From NCBI GenBank assembly GCA_958427145.1, contig CAUAAZ010000008.1:1-64000 (forward strand): a DNA stretch of 64,000 bases, given 5' to 3'. Below are positions 1-7,660 of the stretch, piece after piece. The position numbers were made by a program, and so were the translations under genes. Source of the DNA: an uncultured Collinsella sp. GTDB lineage: Bacteria > Actinomycetota > Coriobacteriia > Coriobacteriales > Coriobacteriaceae. Under the pieces are notes generated by a model. That model saw only the letters and a program-made list of their open reading frames with translations, was not told the origin of the DNA and made no database searches. Each line of letters opens with the position of its first letter. Positions within the stretch are counted from its first letter, which is position 1.

Positions 1-25
1 AATCCAAGGGTTATACCCTAAGAGC

Positions 26-50
26 AAACCACCCCTTTTAGGGGTGGTTT
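26..50. terminator. Hairpin terminator, possibly bidirectional
   Basis: A perfect 10-bp stem (AAACCACCCC / GGGGTGGTTT) closes a 5-nt loop and is followed by a short T run on the plus strand. It lies about 75 bp beyond the stop of the minus-strand ATPase gene, so it may end that transcript, a plus-strand gene left of the window, or both. Confidence 0.6.
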
Positions 51-125
51 TGATTGCCGTGGTCCCGGGGCGCACGGCCTTTGTGGAACATCGCCGGGGC
101 GCCGCGCGCTGCGAGAACCCTGCGC

Positions 126-1430
126 CTAGATCTCGGCCTCCGCATGGCCTTGCTGCGCCTCGGGCAGCTCCCCGTAGAGCGGATGGTCTTCGAGCCTAAA
201 GCGCTCGACCTGTTCGGGAGTGCGACCGCGTACAAAGAGCCACGAGCGATCGATCGGCGTCGCCATGAGCGTGCTGGGCAGCGCGTCGGCGCGGTCGGAA
301 AACACCCGGGCACTCTCGGGATCCTGGAACGCCAGCACCAGATGCGTGTCGCAGTTGCCCATGATGGAGCGTGCGCGTGCCTCGCCATAGAGCGCATCGA
401 GCTGGTTGGTCGACTGCAGCAGCAGCGTTGCCCAGATGTTGCGGCTTCGGATAATCGAGAGCGCGTTGTCGATCTGGGGGATCTGCAGATTTGCGAAGTC
501 ATCGAGCATAAAGCGCACGGGCACGGGCAGGCTGCCGTCGGGCTGCCTATCGGCCTCACGAATGAGGCCCATAAACGCCTGCGAAATAAAGAGGCCGGTC
601 AGCGGATCGAGATTGCGGTCAATATCGCTCACGGTTACGAACAAGGCGCAGGGGGTGTGTCCCATGGAAGCGAAGTCCACCTGATGGCACTCACGATAGA
701 GCTGTGCCGCACCGTCGAATCCCAGACACATGACCTTTTCGGCAAGGATGCCGACGATGCTCGCGTGCATGCGCTCGGCATTTTGCGTAATGGCGTAGCG
801 CCGCCATAGCGAGAGGGCATAGCTTTGGGGGTCGGTCGTGATCAGGTCGTCAAACAATCGACCCGTGGCACCGTCCTGCAGGTGCTCGATCAGCTTGATG
901 ACCGAGCTGATCGTCTGCTCGTCGGCGGGTAGCTGTTCGGTGACGTAGGCGATAAGACACGACAGCAGGTTTGCCGCCGCATGATCCCAAAAAGGCTGGT
1001 TGTTGTCCTCGATGGGGCAGATGGCCTTTGCCACCGAGAGGATGTCCTGCTGGTTGGGCCTGCCGTCCGCCTTGCGGCGAATGTGCCTCAGGGGGTTGTA
1101 GCCGCAGCGCTCGATGCCGGGCGCAAGGGCCGGGACGGTGTTGAGGTCGGCGAAGTTGAGGCATTGCACGCGGTAACCGTGGGCTGCCAGCACGGGTCCC
1201 ACTTCGCGACAGAGCGTGCCTTTGGTGTCGAGCACGATGTAGCTTGCGTTCATTTGCAGCAGGTTGGGCTTGAGGACGTTTCGGGTCTTGCCGGCTCCCG
1301 AGGGGCCGATCACAAGTGCGTTGTTGTTGAGTCCCGTTTGGCGGGTGTCGCAGGAGAGCGTTCGATCCTTGGCGAGGATGGTGGACGATGCGGACTCAGA
1401 TGCGGCGAGGCGGCTGGCGAGGTTAGACAT
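126..1430 (-). CDS. VirD4/TraG-like type IV coupling ATPase, soluble form
   Basis: A 434-residue ATPase of the TraG/VirD4 (TraM-recognition/TrwB) family, which couples DNA or protein substrates to type IV secretion channels. The Walker A motif GPSGAGKT is at residues 42-49 and a Walker B-like FMLDDF at about 307-312. Known family members usually have N-terminal membrane helices and about 600 residues; this one starts almost directly at the ATPase domain and shows no membrane segment. The ATG at 1430 is favoured because it overlaps the end of the ClpP-like gene by 8 bp, which suggests translational coupling; an open frame continues upstream only inside the ClpP-like gene. No other conjugation gene is in the window, so the role (mobilisation or a repurposed module) is open. 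Confidence 0.75.
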   Translation of the reverse strand: MSNLASRLAASESASSTILAKDRTLSCDTRQTGLNNNALVIGPSGAGKTRNVLKPNLLQMNASYIVLDTKGTLCREVGPVLAAHGYRVQCLNFADLNTVPALAPGIERCGYNPLRHIRRKADGRPNQQDILSVAKAICPIEDNNQPFWDHAAANLLSCLIAYVTEQLPADEQTISSVIKLIEHLQDGATGRLFDDLITTDPQSYALSLWRRYAITQNAERMHASIVGILAEKVMCLGFDGAAQLYRECHQVDFASMGHTPCALFVTVSDIDRNLDPLTGLFISQAFMGLIREADRQPDGSLPVPVRFMLDDFANLQIPQIDNALSIIRSRNIWATLLLQSTNQLDALYGEARARSIMGNCDTHLVLAFQDPESARVFSDRADALPSTLMATPIDRSWLFVRGRTPEQVERFRLEDHPLYGELPEAQQGHAEAEI

Positions 1431-2040
1431 GGGCGACCTCCTTGGTGGTCGAGAGAATTTCGTGGGCAAAGCCGAGCTCGACGGCGCGCTCGGCCGAAAG
1501 GTAGGTGTCTTTTGCAGTGAGGGACTGGATGCGCTTGGGCGTGAGGCCGCTGCGGTCCGAGAGGATTTGCGTGAGGGTCTTGCGGGTCTGCATGAGACGC
1601 CGGCTGGTTTCCTGCAACGCAAGTGCCGAGCCGCCTGCCCCCTGGGGGATCAGCGGGTCATGAATCATGAGCTCTGCATGGGGCGCCATACGGCGATCGT
1701 CGCCGCCCATAAAGATCACGGCGCCCATGGACGCGGCGAATTCCAGGCAGACGGTGCGGATGGGGCACGATGCGAGGCGCATGGCGTCATAGATCGCAAG
1801 ACCCGATCGCACGCTTCCGCCGGCGCTGGCGACAAATATGGTGATGGGGCGGCTGGGGTCGGTGGCATCGAGCAGACGAATCTGCTGGCATAGGTCGTGG
1901 GCCATCGGGGTTTCGATGTTTCCCATGACGGAGAGCTCGCGACGGGCGAGCATCTCATCGTAAATGCTGGTGAGCGTGATACCTCGGGCGGATTCACGCA
2001 TGGTGAGGGGGCTGATGATGGGGGAATGATTGGTATCCAT
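1423..2040 (-). CDS. ClpP-like serine protease
   Basis: A 205-residue protein of the ClpP/crotonase-fold protease family. The catalytic triad looks intact: Ser104 in FAASMGA, His127 in MIHDP and Asp178 in AKDTYLSAE. The Gly-rich substrate strand (ASAGGSVRSG, residues 71-80) is also present. The start at 2040 has a good AGGAG site 6 nt upstream. It differs from housekeeping ClpP in its N-terminus and sits between an unknown gene and a VirD4-like ATPase rather than near clpX or tig, so it is more likely an accessory or mobile-element protease, comparable to prophage ClpP-like proteins. Co-transcription with both neighbours is likely. Confidence 0.8.
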   Translation of the reverse strand: MDTNHSPIISPLTMRESARGITLTSIYDEMLARRELSVMGNIETPMAHDLCQQIRLLDATDPSRPITIFVASAGGSVRSGLAIYDAMRLASCPIRTVCLEFAASMGAVIFMGGDDRRMAPHAELMIHDPLIPQGAGGSALALQETSRRLMQTRKTLTQILSDRSGLTPKRIQSLTAKDTYLSAERAVELGFAHEILSTTKEVAHV

Positions 2041-2103
2041 GAGGACTCCTTTCTGTTGGTTGTGTTGTGGAATAGGATTGTTGCCCGCGGAGGGGCTGGC
2101 GGG

Positions 2104-2304
2104 CTACAGGGTTCGTCCGAGCCTGAGATCGAGCTCGGTTGTGGGGCAGGCTGCCTGTTCGTGCGGCTCGCAAGCGCCAAGGGCTCCAAAGCGATGGAGC
2201 GTTGCGACGGGCGTGGTGTAGGCGAGCCGCAGCTGATGCTCGACAGGGGCACATCCGTCATTTTTGTAATGAGCCGCGTAGTACTGCGCGATGCTGGCGC
2301 TCAT
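2104..2304 (-). pseudogene. Detached C-terminal part of the unknown protein upstream
   Basis: This 66-codon frame begins inside the tandem 26-bp repeat with an ATG that overlaps the TGA of the upstream gene (ATGA). If one 26-bp copy is removed, the upstream frame reads straight into it, so it is best explained as the original C-terminus of the 2301-3020 protein, separated by the duplication. Translation restart at the ATGA overlap remains possible. The sequence (starting MSASIAQYYAAHYKNDG) matches no family I recognise. Confidence 0.6.
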
Positions 2305-2355
2305 CTCGCTGCCATTGCGATGGCGCTCATCTCGCTGCCATTGCGATGGCGCTCA
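2295..2355. repeat. 26-bp tandem repeat, 2.35 copies
   Basis: Copies at 2295-2320 and 2321-2346 are identical and a 9-bp partial copy follows at 2347-2355. Because 26 is not a multiple of three, each gain or loss of a copy changes the reading frame of the overlapping minus-strand gene. Confidence 0.95.
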
Positions 2356-3020
2356 AACTGGCGTCTGCAGGTCTCGATGATCTTTGCTACCGACTTGGGT
2401 GCCGTCGCGGGAACAAGGGCGAGATAGCCCTCAAATAGCTCGTTGATGCTCAGGAGGCACAGCAGGTCGATCAGCGTCCTTATGGCTGCTCCCTCGGCGG
2501 AAAAGTGCGCGGTCATGCGGTTATATCGGTTGCGGTCGACGATGGCCGCATGGGGTCTTGGAGTTTTCTGCCCCGTGGTCCCGGGCTTTTGCCGCGCCTG
2601 TGTATTGAGCTCGACGTTGCAGCGCTTGAGGCCGTCCAACGGAAGGAACAGTGCGGTGCGCAGGGTGTTCCGCTTGCTTTCGAGTTCATGACGCTCGTCG
2701 GGTTCCCATTCGAGCTTGAGTTTCGTGTCGAGCGCCGTAAGCATATGGGCTAGGCAGCCTACGGTAAGAACGTACGAATCGTTGTCGCGTTTTGGGGCAT
2801 AGGGGTCTGTCAGCTTGCGAATGTCGGGGTCGCCCATGATCTTTGTGCAGCGCTTCAGCAGTTGAGGGTGGTCGGCCAAGATCGTCGCGAGCGGTAGCGA
2901 CGCGTAGTTCTTGATGGTCGCGGCGGCAAAGGCGGCGTCATATTCGTTTGCATATGCTCGCTCAATGCGGGCATCCAGAATGCTTTTCTTATCGCCGTCT
3001 TCAGCGTGGTGGTTTGTCAT
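2301..3020 (-). CDS. Unknown accessory protein, C-terminus altered by tandem repeat
   Basis: A 239-residue predicted soluble protein with no family I can name. The start at 3020 is chosen because GGAGA lies just upstream; the longer open frame to 3176 adds only a His/Gln-rich stretch from repetitive DNA and has no ribosome site. The central part is rich in charged residues with likely helices. The last residues (RHRNGSEMSAIAMAAR) are encoded by the tandem 26-bp repeat and end at a TGA created by it; the ancestral protein probably continued about 65 residues further to position 2104. It is the first gene of the minus-strand trio leading to the ClpP-like and VirD4-like genes. Confidence 0.6.
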   Translation of the reverse strand: MTNHHAEDGDKKSILDARIERAYANEYDAAFAAATIKNYASLPLATILADHPQLLKRCTKIMGDPDIRKLTDPYAPKRDNDSYVLTVGCLAHMLTALDTKLKLEWEPDERHELESKRNTLRTALFLPLDGLKRCNVELNTQARQKPGTTGQKTPRPHAAIVDRNRYNRMTAHFSAEGAAIRTLIDLLCLLSINELFEGYLALVPATAPKSVAKIIETCRRQFERHRNGSEMSAIAMAAR

Positions 3021-3509
3021 AGCTTCTCCAATCGGTTGATGTTCGTGCTGTTTGTTGATGTGTTGGTTGTCGTGAGTGATGTGCTTGCCGTGGGTGATGT
3101 GCTGACGTTGGGGTGCTATGCGGTTTTCAATGAGCCCGTGAGGCAGTTGCTGCAGGGGCGGGATGGAACGGCCCATGCAAGGCGGAAGGCATCGTGCTCA
3201 AAATCGAGACAGCAATGCCCTGGGTGCCTCACATGTGGCAGTTACCTCATTAAGTTGTCATTGCGTTTGGGGTTGTACTTTGCCGATCTTCCTTCTCTTA
3301 CACGCTAAAACTCAAACTTCATATGCTCGATCTACTTAAAACCGCAACGGCGGTCTTTTATCAACTTATATGTCGGAACGCGTCTTTGCAAGTACTTTTT
3401 TGCCTTTGTTTCAAATGGGGTGGTTTTGCAACCGTCATACGCGCGCCGTGCGAACGTGCCCCGGCTCGGATAAGATAGTGCGCGATAAAAACGATGCAAG
3501 GAGGCACAT
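3021..3509. other. Intergenic region without a gene
   Basis: The 489 bp between the divergent unknown gene and the HAD gene contain imperfect GTGATGTG repeats (about 3050-3110) and a short hairpin followed by T residues at 3338-3359 (CCGC-AACG-GCGG then TCTTTT), which could end a transcript. A TAAGAT -10-like element near 3471 precedes the HAD gene. I see no convincing coding frame or RNA gene. Confidence 0.6.
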
Positions 3510-4352
3510 ATGGCAATTAAAGCCATCGCAATGGATATCGATGGTACGCTCACCAACGATCAGAAGGTGATCAGCCCGCGTACGCGCGAAAAGCTGCTCG
3601 CGGCGCAGGAGTCGGGCATTAAGCTCATCTTGGCTTCGGGTCGTCCCGCATGGGGGCTACATGCTCTGGCACAGGAGCTCGACCTCCAAAACCATGACGG
3701 TCTGCTAGTCGCTTTCAATGGCGCGCATGTGGTCGACGCTCAGACCGATGAGGTCCTTTTTGACCAGGCCATGCCAGCTGACGAGCTGCACCGTCTGATT
3801 GATCATCTGCAAAACTATGATGTGATCCCCATGATCTCGCTCGGTCGCGACTTGCATGTCGAGGACTCGTACCACTGCATGATTACGCTGCCGGATGGCT
3901 CGCAGAAAAACATTGTCAAATACGAGCGCGATGCCTGCGACCTTAAGATCCGCGAGGTCGAGAGCTTGCATGAGGTCGTGGACACTTATCCCGTGGACAA
4001 GCTGCTGACGGCGGGCGATCCGGCCTACCTGCAGGCACATTACGAGGAAATGTACGCGCCCTTTAAGCAGACGCTTTCGGGCATGTTTACGGCCGACTGG
4101 TACTTTGAGTACACGGCGCCCGGTATCGACAAAGCCCGTGCGCTCGAGGGTGCTCTGCCCAAGCTCGGCATCGATGCCAGCGAGGTCGTATCGTTTGGCG
4201 ACGGCCAGAACGACAAGTCCATGATCGAGTGGGCTGGTACCGGCGTCGCCATGGGTAACGCTGTCGATGAAGTCAAGGCCGTGGCCCAGATGGTGACCGC
4301 CAACAACAACGAAGACGGTATCGCGGTGGCACTTGACCAGCTACTGGGTTAG
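3510..4352 (+). CDS. Cof-type HAD-IIB phosphatase
   Basis: A 280-residue haloacid dehalogenase superfamily hydrolase of the Cof (IIB) subfamily, which dephosphorylates sugar phosphates or flavin-type phosphates in the cytoplasm. The nucleophile motif MDIDGTLT is at residues 8-15, motif II is the LASGRP stretch and the C-terminal motif is FGDGQNDKSMIEWAG with the acidic metal ligands. Length is typical. AAGGAGG sits 6 nt upstream of the ATG. A strong terminator follows at 4375, so it is probably transcribed alone. The substrate cannot be predicted from sequence. Confidence 0.9.
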   Translation: MAIKAIAMDIDGTLTNDQKVISPRTREKLLAAQESGIKLILASGRPAWGLHALAQELDLQNHDGLLVAFNGAHVVDAQTDEVLFDQAMPADELHRLIDHLQNYDVIPMISLGRDLHVEDSYHCMITLPDGSQKNIVKYERDACDLKIREVESLHEVVDTYPVDKLLTAGDPAYLQAHYEEMYAPFKQTLSGMFTADWYFEYTAPGIDKARALEGALPKLGIDASEVVSFGDGQNDKSMIEWAGTGVAMGNAVDEVKAVAQMVTANNNEDGIAVALDQLLG

Positions 4353-4374
4353 AATCGCCGATAGTGCATGGTTC

Positions 4375-4400
4375 GGGCGTCCGCTTGCGGGCGCCCTTTT
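4375..4400 (+). terminator. Rho-independent terminator after the Cof-type HAD gene
   Basis: GGGCG-T-CCGC pairs with GCGG-G-CGCCC across a very short loop and is followed by TTTTGTT. It overlaps the leader of the next HAD gene, whose ribosome site begins at about 4404. Confidence 0.8.
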
Positions 4401-4415
4401 GTTAGGGAGGGTGCC

Positions 4416-5075
4416 GTGTCCGCATTTCCGTTCGACGCCGTTATCTTTGACATGGATGGCGTCATCGTCGATACCGAGTATTACTACCTGGGCGAGACTG
4501 CCGCGTTTGCCAAGGAGCTTGGGCTTAATCTGACTCAAGAGGAGTTGAATGGGCAGGTCGGTACCTCGCATCAGTTCTTCCTGCATATGCTGGTCGATTG
4601 GTTTGAGCGCGCCGGTAAGGGGCATTTCACTGGCGATGAAGCGTTGGCCCGTTGGGACGAATGGGCTCATAAGCGTCCGCGCGACTATCAGGCTTTGATT
4701 AACCCAGGCGCCGTGGATACGATTCGAGAGCTGCCGCGCCGTGGCGTTCGCGTGGCGCTTGCCAGCTCGTCTCCCATGGTTAGCATCGAGGAAGTGCTCA
4801 ACGCATGCGGGCTGTCGGATGCCTTTGAGTATGTGGTGAGCGGCGAGCAGTTTAAGGAGAGCAAGCCCGAGCCCGACATCTACCTGCATGCGCTGGACCT
4901 GCTGGGGCTGCCCGCGAATCGCTGCTGCTGCGTCGAGGATTCGGTGCCTGGCATCACTGCCGGCAAGCGAGCCGGCCTGACAGTCATTGCCAAGCGCGAG
5001 GAGCGCTTTGGCTTTAGCCAGGATGCCGCGGACAAGATTATCGACCAGCTGCCGGAGCTGCTCACGCTTTCTTAG
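4416..5075 (+). CDS. HAD-IA phosphatase, beta-phosphoglucomutase-like
   Basis: A 219-residue HAD superfamily IA hydrolase. The nucleophile motif VIFDMDG has its two aspartates at residues 12 and 14, the Ser motif is ASSSP, and the final motif is CCCVEDSVPGI with the acidic pair. It resembles beta-phosphoglucomutase/phosphatase proteins acting on sugar phosphates. The start is a GTG at 4416 with AGGGAGG 5 nt upstream; the earlier ATG at 4368 lies in the preceding terminator and has no ribosome site. A weak hairpin with a T run at 5078-5098 probably ends the transcript. Confidence 0.85.
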   Translation: MSAFPFDAVIFDMDGVIVDTEYYYLGETAAFAKELGLNLTQEELNGQVGTSHQFFLHMLVDWFERAGKGHFTGDEALARWDEWAHKRPRDYQALINPGAVDTIRELPRRGVRVALASSSPMVSIEEVLNACGLSDAFEYVVSGEQFKESKPEPDIYLHALDLLGLPANRCCCVEDSVPGITAGKRAGLTVIAKREERFGFSQDAADKIIDQLPELLTLS

Positions 5076-5159
5076 GAGCGCGGTAGTTGCGCGTTTTTCG
5101 GGTCTGATGAGTAAATAGCCAACATTTTGGTGCGACACCTAGCATACTTTAAGCTAATG

Positions 5160-5198
5160 CGGGCTTAAGGGCTTGTTGAATGCCCTTAAGCCCGTTTT
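5160..5198 (+). terminator. Strong Rho-independent hairpin
   Basis: A perfect 13-bp stem (CGGGCTTAAGGGC / GCCCTTAAGCCCG) with a 9-nt loop ends in TTTT. It lies only 27 bp before the GntR start, so it ends upstream transcription or acts as an attenuator in the regulator's own leader. Confidence 0.8.
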
Positions 5199-5225
5199 AG
5201 AATTAATTGTGCTGGGAGAGGGTAT

Positions 5226-5969
5226 ATGCCACCGACTGAAGGGCCAACTGACGGTAAAGCAGCGATACCGCTGTACCAACAGGTTATTGATATCATCAAA
5301 AACGAAATCAACTCCGGCGCCTACAAGGCGGGCGCGCGGATACCCAACGAATTCGAATTGGCTGAGAGCTATAAAGTTGGCCGCGTTACCGTGCGACGCG
5401 CTATTGAGGAGCTCGTCCAGCAGGGCTATCTAACGAAGCGGCAGGGGAAAGGCACGTTTGTCAATGCCCCCAAGCTTAAGCGCAAGATTCGCCAGAAGGA
5501 TGACGTCCAGAGTTTTTCGGACGCATGTCGCGTTAACGGAATGGAACCGGGGGCGTGTGTCATTTCGAGAAAGATACTGCCGGCGGATTCCACCGAAGCA
5601 CAGTTCTTTGGTGTTCCCGTTGGAACTGACTTGATTTGCGTTGAGCGCGTGCGCACTGCCGATGGCGTCCCTGTCATGCTCGAGAACAACATATATGTTT
5701 ACGAGGACAACGCCTATCTATCAACGGCACCTCTATCTAACCAATCCATTTTTGAGTTCGTGCGCAACCGGACGGGCCGCACGCCCGCGTTTACCGACCC
5801 GTGCACGCTCGAGATCGCGTGCGCGTCGCCCGAGGTCGCTCGACTGTTGGCAGTTCCCGTTGGCGAGCCCTTGTTTTATATGGAAGCCTTCTTTTTCGAT
5901 GAGCAGCGGCGGCCGTTTATCATCGGTCGTCAGCGGATCGTTGGGTCTCGCTACGTTTTTGACATCTAG
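5226..5969 (+). CDS. GntR/HutC-family transcriptional regulator
   Basis: A 247-residue regulator with an N-terminal winged helix (about residues 15-80; typical PLYQQVIDIIKNEI, then VTVRRAIEELVQQGYL and RQGKGTFV) and a C-terminal UTRA effector domain (about 95-240) that binds small ligands, often sugar or amine phosphates. It stands directly before the catabolic operon starting at 6188 and is its most likely repressor, with an intermediate of the pathway as inducer (inference). Unlike many GntR genes it seems to have its own transcript end, a hairpin at 5982-6017. Confidence 0.9.
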   Translation: MPPTEGPTDGKAAIPLYQQVIDIIKNEINSGAYKAGARIPNEFELAESYKVGRVTVRRAIEELVQQGYLTKRQGKGTFVNAPKLKRKIRQKDDVQSFSDACRVNGMEPGACVISRKILPADSTEAQFFGVPVGTDLICVERVRTADGVPVMLENNIYVYEDNAYLSTAPLSNQSIFEFVRNRTGRTPAFTDPCTLEIACASPEVARLLAVPVGEPLFYMEAFFFDEQRRPFIIGRQRIVGSRYVFDI

Positions 5970-5981
5970 GATATTGCGAAT

Positions 5982-6017
5982 GGAAACGCCCGGTGGATCA
6001 TCTCACCGGGCGTTTCC
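5982..6017. terminator. Perfect 14-bp hairpin after the GntR gene
   Basis: GGAAACGCCCGGTG pairs exactly with CACCGGGCGTTTCC across an 8-nt loop. There is no T run, so it may be a weak terminator or a processing stem; its position just after the stop codon favours transcript-end use. Confidence 0.6.
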
Positions 6018-6079
6018 ATACCGTTCACGGCGCAAACGCAACCGTTCAACCGCGTTGCGGCAATCAGTTTGAAATTATC

Positions 6080-6108
6080 TTGATGAAGGAAAAAGCTGCT
6101 TGTAATCT
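6080..6108 (+). promoter_or_regulatory. Predicted promoter of the YfcC catabolic operon
   Basis: A TTGATG -35 box (6080-6085) and TAATCT -10 box (6103-6108) are separated by 17 bp. Transcription would start near 6115, just before the palindrome at 6123-6145 and about 70 bp before the YfcC start codon. Confidence 0.55.
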
Positions 6109-6122
6109 ATGGGACGTCATAG

Positions 6123-6145
6123 AACGTTTGCCTTATGCAAACGTT
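6123..6145. promoter_or_regulatory. Palindromic operator, 9-5-9
   Basis: AACGTTTGC and GCAAACGTT are perfect inverted halves around a 5-bp centre. The site covers the start of the predicted transcript, a position where a bound repressor would block transcription. The neighbouring GntR protein is the obvious candidate, although the half-site is longer than common GntR motifs. Confidence 0.6.
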
Positions 6146-6187
6146 GAAGCGAGATGCGATGCAGTCTCGAGTTCTTTGGAGGTATCT

Positions 6188-7651
6188 ATGTCAGATACGA
6201 AGGCGAAGAAGACAAACAGACGTTTTAAGTTCAAATTACCGCATGTCTATACGATCATGTTCTTGCTGATCGTTGTCTTTGCGGTCCTGACTTGGATCGT
6301 TCCCTCTGGTCAGTATCAGCGCAAGACGATTTCGACAGCGGCGGGCGAGCGTGAAGTCGCCGTTGCTGGAACCTATGAACAGGTCGATAAGAACTACACC
6401 GATTCCGAGACCGGCGAGACCATCAATCTGGGCCAGGATATCTTCGCGGTTCTGCAAGCGCCCACCAAGGGTATCCAAGAGGCTGCCGACGTCGTTGCGT
6501 TCGTCTTATTGATTGGCGGATCGTTCGCGATCATCACCAAGACCAACGCTTTGAATGCCGGCATGAGCCGTGTGATTAAAAAGCTCAAGAACAAGGACAT
6601 CCTCATCATTCCCATCACGATGACATTGCTGTCCATTTGCGGCACTACGTTTGGTATGTCTGAGGAAGCCCTGCCGTTCTATGCCATCTTCATTCCCATC
6701 ATGATGGGTATCGGTTATGACTCGATGACGGCATTCATCATCTGCTTCCTTGGTCCTAACCTGGGATATTGTGCTTCGACCATCGACCCGTTTAATGTTT
6801 TGATCGCCCAAGGCATCATTGGCATCGAGGGTAATCCGCAACTGTGGCTGCGCGCCGTTTCTTGGGTCATCTTCACTGCCGTCGGTATCGCATGGGCCAT
6901 GCGCTACGCCATGCGCGTCAAGAAAAACCCCGAGTCGTCCATTGTGTACGAGGACGATAAGCTCAAGCGTATCGAGTTTTCCGTGACCGATGCCTCCATC
7001 GAGGAAGAGTTCACTATCCGTCAGAAGCTCGTGCTTATCGATTTTGCTTGCGGTATGGGCATTATCGTCTGGGGTCTTGTTACCCAGGGCTGGTACATGA
7101 ATGAGATTTCCGCCGTGTTCCTTGGCATGGGCTTGCTTGCCGGTATCCTGGGCGGCCTTGACCAGCAGACGATCGCAGAGGAGTTCGTTAAGGGTCTCGC
7201 CGACTTTGCGTACGCTGCCATCGTTATCGGTATCGCTCGCGGTATTCTGGTCATCGCCGAGGGCGGCATGATCATCGACACCATCCTCCAGGCGCTCGCT
7301 ACCGCGCTTGCCGGTGCACCCGCCGCCGTCTACACCACGTTTATGTATATCGTTCTTGGCCTGCTCTCTTTGCTGGTTCCCTCGAGTTCTGGCCTGGCGG
7401 CGCTCACCATGCCCGTTATGGGCCCCCTGACCGAGCTCATGGGCCTCAATCCCGAGGCGGCCGTCACCGCGCTCCAGTTTGCCAACCAGACCATCAACAC
7501 CATCAGCCCCGTGGCGGGCATGACGGTCGCCGGTCTTGCCGTGGCTAGGATTTCGTTTGGCCAATGGTGGAAGACCATTTGGAAGTTCTTCATTTTCATG
7601 GTCGTCTTTGGCCTGATCGTAACGGCAATCTCTGGCATGCTTCCGGTGTAG
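6188..7651 (+). CDS. YfcC-family membrane permease
   Basis: A 487-residue integral membrane protein of the YfcC family (DcuC-like, ion transporter superfamily) with about 11-13 hydrophobic segments, the first at about residues 19-40 after a basic N-terminus (KFKLPHVYTIMFLL). Conserved features include TWIVPSGQY, the PTKGIQEAADVVAFVLLIGGSF segment and the SSGLAALTMPVMGPL loop near the C-terminus. Family members are thought to take up small acidic or peptide-like molecules; this one is the only transporter in the operon and so probably brings in its substrate. GGAGGT lies 5 nt before the ATG at 6188; the longer open frame from 5993 covers promoter and operator and is rejected. Confidence 0.88.
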   Translation: MSDTKAKKTNRRFKFKLPHVYTIMFLLIVVFAVLTWIVPSGQYQRKTISTAAGEREVAVAGTYEQVDKNYTDSETGETINLGQDIFAVLQAPTKGIQEAADVVAFVLLIGGSFAIITKTNALNAGMSRVIKKLKNKDILIIPITMTLLSICGTTFGMSEEALPFYAIFIPIMMGIGYDSMTAFIICFLGPNLGYCASTIDPFNVLIAQGIIGIEGNPQLWLRAVSWVIFTAVGIAWAMRYAMRVKKNPESSIVYEDDKLKRIEFSVTDASIEEEFTIRQKLVLIDFACGMGIIVWGLVTQGWYMNEISAVFLGMGLLAGILGGLDQQTIAEEFVKGLADFAYAAIVIGIARGILVIAEGGMIIDTILQALATALAGAPAAVYTTFMYIVLGLLSLLVPSSSGLAALTMPVMGPLTELMGLNPEAAVTALQFANQTINTISPVAGMTVAGLAVARISFGQWWKTIWKFFIFMVVFGLIVTAISGMLPV

Positions 7652-7660
7652 GTGGTTGTG

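Noticed and set aside
2295..2355. Tandem repeat as a transposon target duplication
   Set aside because: The copies are directly adjacent with nothing inserted between them; replication slippage is the simpler explanation.
3050..3176. N-terminal extension of the unknown accessory protein
   Set aside because: The extra residues are His/Gln-rich from GTGATGTG repeats and lack a ribosome site, whereas ATG 3020 has GGAGA in place.
5970..6187. YfcC permease starting at 5993
   Set aside because: The extension would encode the hairpin, promoter and operator; GGAGGT before 6188 gives the right start and a normal family N-terminus.
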